64,000 bases of DNA from Yeosuana aquiaggeris (GTDB taxonomy: Bacteria > Bacteroidota > Bacteroidia > Flavobacteriales > Flavobacteriaceae). Positions 34,966 to 43,348 of this stretch are shown here, piece by piece. The translations under genes and the position numbers were made by a program. Positions within the stretch are counted from its first letter, which is position 1. Each line of letters starts with the position of its first letter. Below the pieces are notes generated by a model. The model made no database searches and was not told where the DNA came from. It was given only the letters and a program-made list of their open reading frames with translations. Where the stretch lies: assembly GCF_044003965.1 (NCBI RefSeq), contig NZ_JBAWKC010000001.1, forward strand, positions 806,001 to 870,000. The letters run 5' to 3'.

Positions 34966-37900
34966 AAAAGTCATGTATATTATTGTTTTGGTGCTGGGGT
35001 TTGGTTGCTCCAAAAATGAAGCACCAAAACTGCTTTCGCGTATAGAAAAAGAACACACTAAAGTAGAGTTTGTTAATAAATTAGAACCAAATAATAATTT
35101 TAATATTCTAGATTATCTATACTATTATAATGGGGGAGGTGTAGCTTTAGGAGATGTTAATAATGATAATCTGGTTGATGTGTTTTTTACTGCAAATCAA
35201 GGTAAAAATAAGCTTTACATTAACAAAGGAAATTTTGTTTTTGAGGATATTTCTGAAAAAGCAGGTGTTCTAGGTAATTCTGACTGGAACACGGGTACCG
35301 TGATGGCTGATGTTAATGGAGATGGGTTTTTGGATATTTATGTATGTGCTGTTGTAGGGCTTCATGGACTTAAAGGAGCTAATGAGCTCTATATAAATAA
35401 CGGGGATAATACGTTTAAAGAAGAAGCTGCAAAGTATGGACTTAATTTTAAAAATTACAGTACAACGGCATCCTTTTGTGACTACGATAATGATGGGGAT
35501 CTCGATATGTATTTGCTCAACCATGCAGTTCATAGCCAAAACTCATTTGGCAAGGTTGATATTCGCTATAAACGAGATCTAAAAAGTGGAGATAAATTGT
35601 TAAGAAATGATGGTGATACATTTTCAGATGTAAGTGAACAAGCAGGAATTTTTGGTGGAGCAAATGGGTATGGGCTTGGTATTGCAACTCAAGATTTTAA
35701 TAATGATGGCTATGTAGATTTATACATTAGTAATGATTTTCATGAGGATGATTATTATTATCTTAATAATGGAGATGGAACTTTTACAGAACGGCTTAAA
35801 GAAAAATTTGGAAAAACGAGCCGTTTTTCAATGGGGAGTGATGTAGCTGATTTAAATCACGATGGCTTCACCGATATTTTAACTTTGGATATGGAACCTG
35901 CTGATGAAAAGGTTTTAAAATCTTCAATGGGTGATGAATCTGTAGACATGCTAAACATGAGAACAAAGTATTTAGGGTACCATTATCAGTATGCCCGTAA
36001 TATGTTACAGATAAATAATGGCACAAAATTTTATGAAACTGCTTTGTTTAGTGGTTTATCAGCCACTGATTGGAGTTGGTCAGCATTGTTCAGTGATTTT
36101 AACCAGGATGGTGAACAGGATGTGTTTATTTCAAACGGAATTCCAAAAAGGCCTAATGATTTAGATTATATAAAGTTTACTTCTAATGATGAAATAAAAG
36201 CAACACTGAACCAATCTCATAAACTAGATAAGGAAGCTCTAAATTTAATGCCTTCGGGTGCAGTTGCCAACTGTATTTTTGAAGGTCGAAAAAATCTATC
36301 ATTCAAGGATCAATCTGGGATTTGGATTTCAAAGGATACTTTGATTTCTAATGGAAGTGCTTATGCCGATTTAGATAATGATGGAGATTTAGATATTGTT
36401 ACAAACAACATCAACGCACCTGCTAGCTTTTATCAAAATAACATAGATTCTACTTCAAATTATTTAAAACTTAAATTCAAGTATAATAAGGGTAATAATT
36501 TTGGTATAGGTACTAAGGTGATATCCTATCATAAAGGTATAAAACAATATAAGCAATTATTTACAACAAAAGGGTTTCAATCTTCTTCAGAACCGATTAT
36601 TCATTTTGGTTATGGTGACACTAAAATAGTAGATTCTATGACTATTATTTGGCCAGATAATACTTTTCAAACGGCTGTAAATATCAAAGTAAATCAAACA
36701 TTAACAATGGAGCCTGTTACCAAGCGTTTTGCGTTTAACTATTCCAAATTATCTACAAAAATAAAGACTTGGTTAACAAAAGTAGATAGTATAAATGGGT
36801 TGCATTTTAGACATGTTGAAAATAATTATATTGATTTTAACCGTCATAAGTTGATTCCATATCAAATTTCAGATCGTGGTCCTGCCACGGCTGTAGGTGA
36901 TTTAAATAATGATGGAAAGGAAGATATTTTCTTCGGAAGTTCCCGGAACCAACCATCAGAATTGTTTGTTCAAACAGATGATGGTTTTGTGAAAAAGGAT
37001 CTTTCTGTTTTTGAAAGTAAAAAGTTAAATGAAGATGTTTCTGCATCTATAGCAGATTTTAATAAGGATGGGTTAAATGATCTATTTATAGCCACGGCTG
37101 GTGGCGAATTTTATAATGAGGCCGAACCATTGCAAGATGTACTTTACCAAAATAAAGGAGATTTGAGTTTTGAAAATGTGAAGTTGCCGAACTTTTATGA
37201 AAACGCCTCCGTTGTTAAGACTATTGATATTGATAATGATGGCGATTTGGATGTTTTTATTGGGGGTCATGCCGACGCATTAAATTTTGGAGAATTACCA
37301 AATTCATATATTTTAACCAATGAGAAAGGGCATTTTACCTTAACACAAATGGGTAAATTTGGAATGGTTACAGATGCTATTGCAACAGATTTTAATAACG
37401 ATGGTCTAACCGACCTGATTTTAGTTGGTGAGTGGATGCATCCTACGTTCTTAAAAAACAAAAATGGTGCTTTTACAGATATTTCTTCAACGGTACTAAA
37501 AGAAAGTTTGAACGGGTTATGGCAAAGTATCGCCGCTTTTGATATTGATAATGATGGAGATGAAGATTATATATTGGGTAACTTTGGATTGAATTCAAAG
37601 TTTAAAGCCACTGAAAAGTTTCCAATGAAAATGTACGTTAGTGATTTTGATAACAATAAATCAATAGAAACTATAGTAGCTATTGAAAAAAACAAAAAAT
37701 ATTTTACTCTATACGGGTTGGATGAATTAGCTGGCCAATTAAATTATTTGAAAAAAAAATATACCTCCTATAAGGATTTTGCAGGCCAAACAGTTGAAGA
37801 AATTTTTGGTGTTAAGGCTTTAAAAAAAGCAAATATATTAACCGTAAATACACTAGCATCTGGATATTTAAAAAATGACCATGGAATCTTTTCATTTCAA

Positions 37901-38212
37901 CCATTTACGGAAGTTGAATTGCAGTTAGCCCCTATTACAGAAATTTTAAAATTTGATTTTAATGCTGATGGGAAAGATGATATTTTATTAGCAGGTAATT
38001 ATTTTGGTGTAATCCCTTTTCAAGGAAGATTTGATAGTTTTTCAGGGGCCATTATACAAAGTAATGGAGGGTACATTCCAGCAGAGCAATTAGGTATTGA
38101 TCTTTCCCAAAAATCAGTTAGAGGTTTAAATATCATCTCCTTCAAAGGGCAAAACTATTTATTAGTAACAATCAATAATGATAAAATGGAGATTTACAAA
38201 ATCCAGAATTAA
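34958..38212 (+). CDS. VCBS/FG-GAP lipoprotein with central ASPIC_UnbV domain (copy 2)
   Basis: Starts inside the end of copy 1 (8-bp overlap). Lipid Cys17 follows VLGFG. It has the same architecture: seven calcium-loop motifs (DVNNDNLVDVF to DLDNDGDLDIV), ASPIC_UnbV at about residues 505-595 (KGFQSSSEPIIHFGYG, IIWPDN), then seven more, of which DFDNNKSIE is degenerate at the same sixth position as in copy 1. The shared defect and equal counts show a duplication of the whole gene. The two diverge widely in loop regions, so they may bind different ligands or form a heterodimer on the cell surface. Confidence 0.85.
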   Translation: MTKKVMYIIVLVLGFGCSKNEAPKLLSRIEKEHTKVEFVNKLEPNNNFNILDYLYYYNGGGVALGDVNNDNLVDVFFTANQGKNKLYINKGNFVFEDISEKAGVLGNSDWNTGTVMADVNGDGFLDIYVCAVVGLHGLKGANELYINNGDNTFKEEAAKYGLNFKNYSTTASFCDYDNDGDLDMYLLNHAVHSQNSFGKVDIRYKRDLKSGDKLLRNDGDTFSDVSEQAGIFGGANGYGLGIATQDFNNDGYVDLYISNDFHEDDYYYLNNGDGTFTERLKEKFGKTSRFSMGSDVADLNHDGFTDILTLDMEPADEKVLKSSMGDESVDMLNMRTKYLGYHYQYARNMLQINNGTKFYETALFSGLSATDWSWSALFSDFNQDGEQDVFISNGIPKRPNDLDYIKFTSNDEIKATLNQSHKLDKEALNLMPSGAVANCIFEGRKNLSFKDQSGIWISKDTLISNGSAYADLDNDGDLDIVTNNINAPASFYQNNIDSTSNYLKLKFKYNKGNNFGIGTKVISYHKGIKQYKQLFTTKGFQSSSEPIIHFGYGDTKIVDSMTIIWPDNTFQTAVNIKVNQTLTMEPVTKRFAFNYSKLSTKIKTWLTKVDSINGLHFRHVENNYIDFNRHKLIPYQISDRGPATAVGDLNNDGKEDIFFGSSRNQPSELFVQTDDGFVKKDLSVFESKKLNEDVSASIADFNKDGLNDLFIATAGGEFYNEAEPLQDVLYQNKGDLSFENVKLPNFYENASVVKTIDIDNDGDLDVFIGGHADALNFGELPNSYILTNEKGHFTLTQMGKFGMVTDAIATDFNNDGLTDLILVGEWMHPTFLKNKNGAFTDISSTVLKESLNGLWQSIAAFDIDNDGDEDYILGNFGLNSKFKATEKFPMKMYVSDFDNNKSIETIVAIEKNKKYFTLYGLDELAGQLNYLKKKYTSYKDFAGQTVEEIFGVKALKKANILTVNTLASGYLKNDHGIFSFQPFTEVELQLAPITEILKFDFNADGKDDILLAGNYFGVIPFQGRFDSFSGAIIQSNGGYIPAEQLGIDLSQKSVRGLNIISFKGQNYLLVTINNDKMEIYKIQN

Positions 38213-38239
38213 GCAACTTAAAAAAATAAACTTTAATAG

Positions 38240-39157
38240 ATGCAATTAAAGAAAACCAAATACATAATAGTTTTAGTTCTTTCAGGGGGGTTAATTTGGT
38301 ATTTATTAATAAAACCGCATGATTATATCGTGAGATTTAAAGCCGAAACTTCTCCTGGAACGCTGTTTAGAGGGTTGGAAGAGTGGAATATAATAAATCA
38401 AAAAACAGATTCATTTAATTATGTTTTAAACGATAAAAAACCTTTTGAGTCTTTTGAAGAAACTGTTGAAGCCAATAAATTAAAATTACAACTAGATTGG
38501 AAAATTGAAGCTCTTGACGATACTATTTCTGAAGTAAAGGTTGGGATTACAGAGAAGGGTCGTTCAATTTATAATCGTTTAACGGCACCTTTCATTAAAA
38601 CCCCCTTTAGGAAGAAATCTATTGATTTAATACAAGATTATAGGAAATGGATTGACTATCAATTAAAAAATAAGTTTAAGGTTAAAATCTATGGCCTAGA
38701 TACGATTCCTGAATTATCATATGCTTATATCAATTTGAAGCATGTAAAAATGGAAGATAAGGCTAAAGAAATGATGAATAGCAATTCGTTTTTCATGAAT
38801 TTTTTAAATGAGCATAATCTTAAAAAAGGAGAGTACCCTTTTGTTATGGTTAATAATTGGGATCTAAATAACAACCAAATTGATTTTAAATTTTGTTTTC
38901 CTATTAACGAAAGAGATTCTTTACCTTTAAATGAAGAGATAAAATATGGTAAGATTAAAAAATCAAAACTTGCGCTGAAAGCTATATATAATGGGAATTA
39001 TGTGACTTCTGATAGAGGTTGGTTTGGATTATATGAATATGCCAAAAGACATGATATTAGTATTAACAATCGACCTATTGAATTTTTCTATACAAATCCA
39101 TTTTATGGAGGAGATGAACTTCAATGGGTTACAGAAATATATATGCCAATAAACTAA
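38240..39157 (+). CDS. Membrane-anchored SRPBCC-like plus GyrI-like protein
   Basis: One N-terminal membrane helix (IIVLVLSGGLIWYLL) is followed by a region resembling an SRPBCC/polyketide-cyclase module (YIVRFKAETSPGTLFRGLEEW). The C-terminal half resembles a GyrI-like effector-binding domain (LALKAIYNGNYV ... FYTNPFYGGDELQWVTEIYMPI). GyrI-like domains bind small amphipathic ligands in transcription regulators and stand-alone proteins. Here there is no DNA-binding part and the protein faces the periplasm. It is 27 nt downstream of VCBS copy 2 and probably co-transcribed. The role is unknown; a ligand-holding accessory protein is one possibility. Confidence 0.6.
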   Translation: MQLKKTKYIIVLVLSGGLIWYLLIKPHDYIVRFKAETSPGTLFRGLEEWNIINQKTDSFNYVLNDKKPFESFEETVEANKLKLQLDWKIEALDDTISEVKVGITEKGRSIYNRLTAPFIKTPFRKKSIDLIQDYRKWIDYQLKNKFKVKIYGLDTIPELSYAYINLKHVKMEDKAKEMMNSNSFFMNFLNEHNLKKGEYPFVMVNNWDLNNNQIDFKFCFPINERDSLPLNEEIKYGKIKKSKLALKAIYNGNYVTSDRGWFGLYEYAKRHDISINNRPIEFFYTNPFYGGDELQWVTEIYMPIN

Positions 39158-39256
39158 ACAGAGACTTATTTTACTAAATAGGTGAATACCCCTCAAAGTA
39201 TTAGCGAAAATTAGTAAATAGGATATAATAAGAATAAAACATTAGAGACGAATACA

Positions 39257-40585
39257 ATGAACCATTTAAAAACTAAAATTTATCTATTACTGATTATTAT
39301 TGTTTTTGCTAGTTGTAGCAAACCTGCAGAACATATAAAAGTATCCCCAGAACTATTTCATCAGGCAATAGACAGGGTTATGGAAATTCAGATCCATGAT
39401 ATTTTTTCACCTCCGGTGGCCAGTAGAATATTTGTGTATCCTAACATTGCGGCCTATGAAATATTAGCAAAAAAAAGCACCAAATTTAAAACGCTTGTAG
39501 GAACTTTGAATGGGTTTGAATCCATCCCTCAAGTTGATAAATCTAAAGAGGTTAATTTAGAATTAGCGGCTATCATAGCTCATATGGAAATCAGTAAAAA
39601 CTTAATTTTTTCAGAAGAAAAAATGTCTTCCTTACAAGATAGTTTGTATTTGGCTTGGGGAACAACTAACAAACAAGAGTTTGATCAATCAAAAGCATAT
39701 GCCTTTGAGGTAGTAGATCATATGAAAAAATATATGGCTAAAGACAACTACAATCAAACCCGTACTATGTCTAAATTTACAGTAGACACGGATGATCCTT
39801 CTCGCTGGCAACCAACACCGCCTTCTTATATGGATGGTATTGAGCCACATTGGAATGAGATTAGACCCTTTTTATTAGATTCTGCACAACAATTTAAACC
39901 AGAACCACATCCTGAATTTTCTTTGAAGAAAGGGACAAAATTCTTTGAAGAGTTAATGGAGGTGTATAATGTGAGTCAAGAAATTACTAAAAACGGGGAT
40001 GAATCAGAAGAAATTGCTATTGCAAGATTTTGGGATTGTAATCCTTTTGTTTCAGTTACCAGAGGACACTTTATGTTTGCAACCAAAAAAATATCTCCGG
40101 GCGCTCATTGGATAGGAATTACAAAAATAGCGTCAAGAAAAACAAATTCAAATGTTGAAGAAACAGTAAATGCGTATACAAAAACATCTATAGCCATTGC
40201 GGATGCTTTTATTAGTTGTTGGGATGAAAAATATAGAAGTAATTTGATACGACCAGAAACTATTATCAATCAAAATATAGATCCGGATTGGTTGCCCATT
40301 TTACAAACACCACCATTTCCTGAATATACCAGCGGGCATTCTGTCGTTTCTGGAGCGGCCTCTGTTGTTTTAACAGAAATATTTGGAGATAATTTCTATT
40401 TTGAAGATGATACTGAATTACCCTTTGGATTACCTGTCAGAAATTTTAAATCGTTTTATAATGCGTCAAGTGAAGCGGCAATTAGCCGTCTGTACGGAGG
40501 AATACATTATCGTGCAGCTATTGAAAATGGATTAAAACAAGGAAAAGCTTTGGGGCATTTTGAAGCTGAAAAACTTAAATTATAA
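39257..40585 (+). CDS. Vanadium haloperoxidase-like PAP2 lipoprotein
   Basis: Lipoprotein signal with lipid Cys20 (IVFASC). PAP2/haloperoxidase core motifs occur in order: KYRSNLIRP (Lys325, Arg-Pro), YTSGHSVVSGAAS (about 357-370), and SRLYGGIHYRAAIENG (Ser410, Arg411, His417). These supply the vanadate- or phosphate-binding Lys, Arg, Ser-Gly-His and the axial or nucleophilic His. The Asp that closes the classical phosphatase signature is Ala here (HYRAA). Proteins of this group are usually annotated as haloperoxidases, but phosphatase activity is equally possible. Its location behind the twin VCBS genes in a SusCD locus is the notable point. Confidence 0.8.
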   Translation: MNHLKTKIYLLLIIIVFASCSKPAEHIKVSPELFHQAIDRVMEIQIHDIFSPPVASRIFVYPNIAAYEILAKKSTKFKTLVGTLNGFESIPQVDKSKEVNLELAAIIAHMEISKNLIFSEEKMSSLQDSLYLAWGTTNKQEFDQSKAYAFEVVDHMKKYMAKDNYNQTRTMSKFTVDTDDPSRWQPTPPSYMDGIEPHWNEIRPFLLDSAQQFKPEPHPEFSLKKGTKFFEELMEVYNVSQEITKNGDESEEIAIARFWDCNPFVSVTRGHFMFATKKISPGAHWIGITKIASRKTNSNVEETVNAYTKTSIAIADAFISCWDEKYRSNLIRPETIINQNIDPDWLPILQTPPFPEYTSGHSVVSGAASVVLTEIFGDNFYFEDDTELPFGLPVRNFKSFYNASSEAAISRLYGGIHYRAAIENGLKQGKALGHFEAEKLKL

Positions 40586-40749
40586 TATTTTATATAAAAA
40601 AAGATAGCGCCTTATTTAAGCCCATGATTGGGGAAAAGTTAACTTATTATTCAGTTTTCAAAAAAGTACAGATATATTAGGAACATTGTAAACTTTCAAC
40701 CATGATTATTGATAGCGAACTAAATATTAAAACAGGAAAAATATAGACT

Positions 40750-42093
40750 ATGAAGTTAACTAAACCAACCTTATCTTTTTGGCAAATCTGGAATATGAAT
40801 GTCGGATTTCTAGGAATCCAATTTAGTTTTGGATTGCAACAAACGGCTGTAAATCCAATTTTTTCTTTTTTAGGGGCTCATCATGAGGATTTACCGTTAT
40901 TAAATTTGGCGGGACCAGTAACTGGTTTAATTATTCAGCCTATTATTGGAGCTATTTCAGATAAAACTTGGTCGCCTCGTTGGGGTAGAAGAAAACCTTT
41001 TTTTATGATAGGGGCCATCATTGGAAGTTTATGTTTGTTTGCCTTTCCTTTTAGCCCGGCATTATGGTTTGCAGTAGGTCTTTTATGGATTTTAGATGTA
41101 GGGAATAACATGGCGATGGAGCCATATCGCGCATTTGTTGGTGATAAATTACCAAATATGCAATTGAGTTTTGGATACCAAATGCAAAGTCTTTTTGTAG
41201 GTGCCGGAATTGTTTTAGCGAATGCGTCTATATTTTTATTTCAGGACTGGTTTGGCGAAGGAGGTGCTGAAGCTACAGATAAGATACCGACCTGGTTATA
41301 TTATTCGTTCTTTATTGGAGCAATATTGTCTGTTTCTACCATATTGTGGTCGGTATTAAAAACACCTGAAATACCACCTTCGGATGAAGAATTGAAAGAT
41401 ATAAACAGGCACAATGCCCTACCATTTGTAGATAGAATTAAGACACCTTTTTTTGAAATTGTGGATGCCATTAAAGAAATGCCCAATTTTATGTGGAAGT
41501 TATCCGGGGTTTATTTGTTTCAATGGTACGCATTATTTGTTTATTGGCAATTTATAGCGCCCTTATTTGAGGAAACTATGAATTTTGATAAATCGCAGGC
41601 TTTGAGTCAGGCCGCAAAAATGAATACGACTTATAATGTGTCTACTATTGTTGTTGCACTTGCTTTAGTGCCTTTAGCGTTGAAATTTGGAGGTAAAAAG
41701 GTTTATGTGTTCAGTTTGTTTTTAACTGGTATTGCCATGTTATCCATACCTCATATTCAAGATCCGTTTTTAGTGATATTACCCATGATCTTATTTGGTG
41801 TTGGTTGGGCCGCAATGATGGGTATTCCCTATTCTATGGTGTCTAAAATTGTGCCTCAGGAAAGAAGAGGCGTATATATGGGGATATTAAATATGATGAT
41901 CGTAATTCCTATGGGCATTCAAACCATAACTTTTGGCCCGATTGTAAAAAATCTTTTAGGGAATAGTGCGGTAAATGCTATTTTATTAGGAGGGGTATTT
42001 TTTATTATTTCCGGGGTTTTAGCGCTGCGTTTGAAGGAACCGAAATCAGATAATGGAGATCATTCTGTGATGCCGGCTGGCGGAGGTCATTAA
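40750..42093 (+). CDS. MFS sugar carrier, SLC45/GPH-like
   Basis: A 12-helix carrier. Signatures: WNMNVGFLGIQFSFGLQQ in helix 1, the loop 2-3 motif RWGRRKPFFMIGAI, and NNMAMEPYRAFVGDKLP. These match the proton-coupled disaccharide carriers (sucrose/maltose type) found in Bacteroidota alpha-glucan loci. It is a clear paralogue of the truncated MFS gene at 63281 (SFWEIWNM, GFLGIQ, MEPFRALVGD). Likely it moves the disaccharide released in the periplasm into the cytoplasm. Another MFS gene starts 20 nt downstream. Confidence 0.88.
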   Translation: MKLTKPTLSFWQIWNMNVGFLGIQFSFGLQQTAVNPIFSFLGAHHEDLPLLNLAGPVTGLIIQPIIGAISDKTWSPRWGRRKPFFMIGAIIGSLCLFAFPFSPALWFAVGLLWILDVGNNMAMEPYRAFVGDKLPNMQLSFGYQMQSLFVGAGIVLANASIFLFQDWFGEGGAEATDKIPTWLYYSFFIGAILSVSTILWSVLKTPEIPPSDEELKDINRHNALPFVDRIKTPFFEIVDAIKEMPNFMWKLSGVYLFQWYALFVYWQFIAPLFEETMNFDKSQALSQAAKMNTTYNVSTIVVALALVPLALKFGGKKVYVFSLFLTGIAMLSIPHIQDPFLVILPMILFGVGWAAMMGIPYSMVSKIVPQERRGVYMGILNMMIVIPMGIQTITFGPIVKNLLGNSAVNAILLGGVFFIISGVLALRLKEPKSDNGDHSVMPAGGGH

Positions 42094-42112
42094 TTTTTTA
42101 AAAACAGGAAAA

Positions 42113-43348
42113 ATGAAGAATCTGGGAATCAAAATATCTATCTTTTTAAACTATTTTGTGTTTGCTATTTTACTCAATAGTGTGGGAATAGTGATAGCCA
42201 AATCAATCAATGTTTATCATGTGAGTGAATCTCAAGCGTCGCTTCTTGAGGCTTTTAAAGATTTACCAATTGCTATTGTATCATTTCTAGTAGCCTCATT
42301 TTTGCCAAGATTTGGTTATAAAAAGGCCATGTTAAGTGGTTTGGCACTTGTGTTCTTTGGGTGTTTAGTAATGATTTTTGGAAATTCGTTCGTTTATACC
42401 AAGATATTGTTCTTATCCATTGGGATCAGTTTTGCTTTGATAAAATTATCAGTGTATTCTCTAATTGGCGTTGTAACCTCGTCAAAAAAAGAGCATTCTT
42501 CCTTGATGAGTTCTATAGAAGGATTTTTTATGGTGGGTATTGCTTCTGCATATTTTTTGTTTCCAGCATTCTATTCTGATACAGACGAAAATGCCTGGTT
42601 AAATGTATATTATTTGCTTTCTGGCTTAATTGTAATTTCATTCATTTTCTTACTTTTTTCTAAAATTGAATATGAAGTAGAAGCTATTGGGTCAAGCCTA
42701 AAGGAAGATTTAACGCGATCTTTAAAACTCATCATTGTACCATTAGTTTTAGTGTTTTTAGCTTCAGCCTTCTTTTTTGTAATGATAGAACAGGGTATCA
42801 TGACCTGGCTGCCAAGATTCAATGAAAAGATATTTAAATTCAGCGTAACTCTGAGTGTTCAAATGGCAAGTATTTTAGCTTTGTCATTAGCCTTGGGAAG
42901 ATTTTTGGCTGGATATTTATCAAAATTTATGTCATGGGTGACGCTTGTTATCATCTGTATTGTCATTTCGGGAGGTATTTTATTGAGCGTGTTGCCCCAA
43001 TTAAAAGTTGAAATAGATTCTTTAGTTGAAATAAAAAGTTTAGCAGATGTGCCCTTGTTGGGCTATATTTTGCCCTTAATCGGGTTGTTTATTGCGCCTA
43101 TTTATCCATTGTTAAATTCAACAGTTCTAAGTTCATTACCAAAAAACTTGCATTCACCAATGTCAGGTTTAATTATCATATTTTCTGCCCTAGGAGGAAC
43201 TATAGGTTCCAGAATTGTAGGTGAATTATTTGAAAGTATTGGAGGCGCCAAAGCTTTTTATTTTCTTTTAATTCCAATGCTGCTATTAATAATCTTTGTG
43301 TTGTTAATTGATAAAATTTCAAAGAAAAATGCCTTAAAGGAATCATGA
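42113..43348 (+). CDS. MFS transporter, second carrier of locus 1
   Basis: A 411-residue protein with about 12 hydrophobic helices. It begins ISIFLNYFVFAILLNSVGIVI and has the motif FLPRFGYKKAMLSGL, the cytoplasmic loop 2-3 of the MFS. It differs strongly from the SLC45-like carrier just upstream and looks closer to the fucose/TsgA-like MFS branch. Its stop overlaps the trehalase start (ATGA), which ties it to trehalose or glucose handling. Whether it imports or exports cannot be said. Confidence 0.82.
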   Translation: MKNLGIKISIFLNYFVFAILLNSVGIVIAKSINVYHVSESQASLLEAFKDLPIAIVSFLVASFLPRFGYKKAMLSGLALVFFGCLVMIFGNSFVYTKILFLSIGISFALIKLSVYSLIGVVTSSKKEHSSLMSSIEGFFMVGIASAYFLFPAFYSDTDENAWLNVYYLLSGLIVISFIFLLFSKIEYEVEAIGSSLKEDLTRSLKLIIVPLVLVFLASAFFFVMIEQGIMTWLPRFNEKIFKFSVTLSVQMASILALSLALGRFLAGYLSKFMSWVTLVIICIVISGGILLSVLPQLKVEIDSLVEIKSLADVPLLGYILPLIGLFIAPIYPLLNSTVLSSLPKNLHSPMSGLIIIFSALGGTIGSRIVGELFESIGGAKAFYFLLIPMLLLIIFVLLIDKISKKNALKES

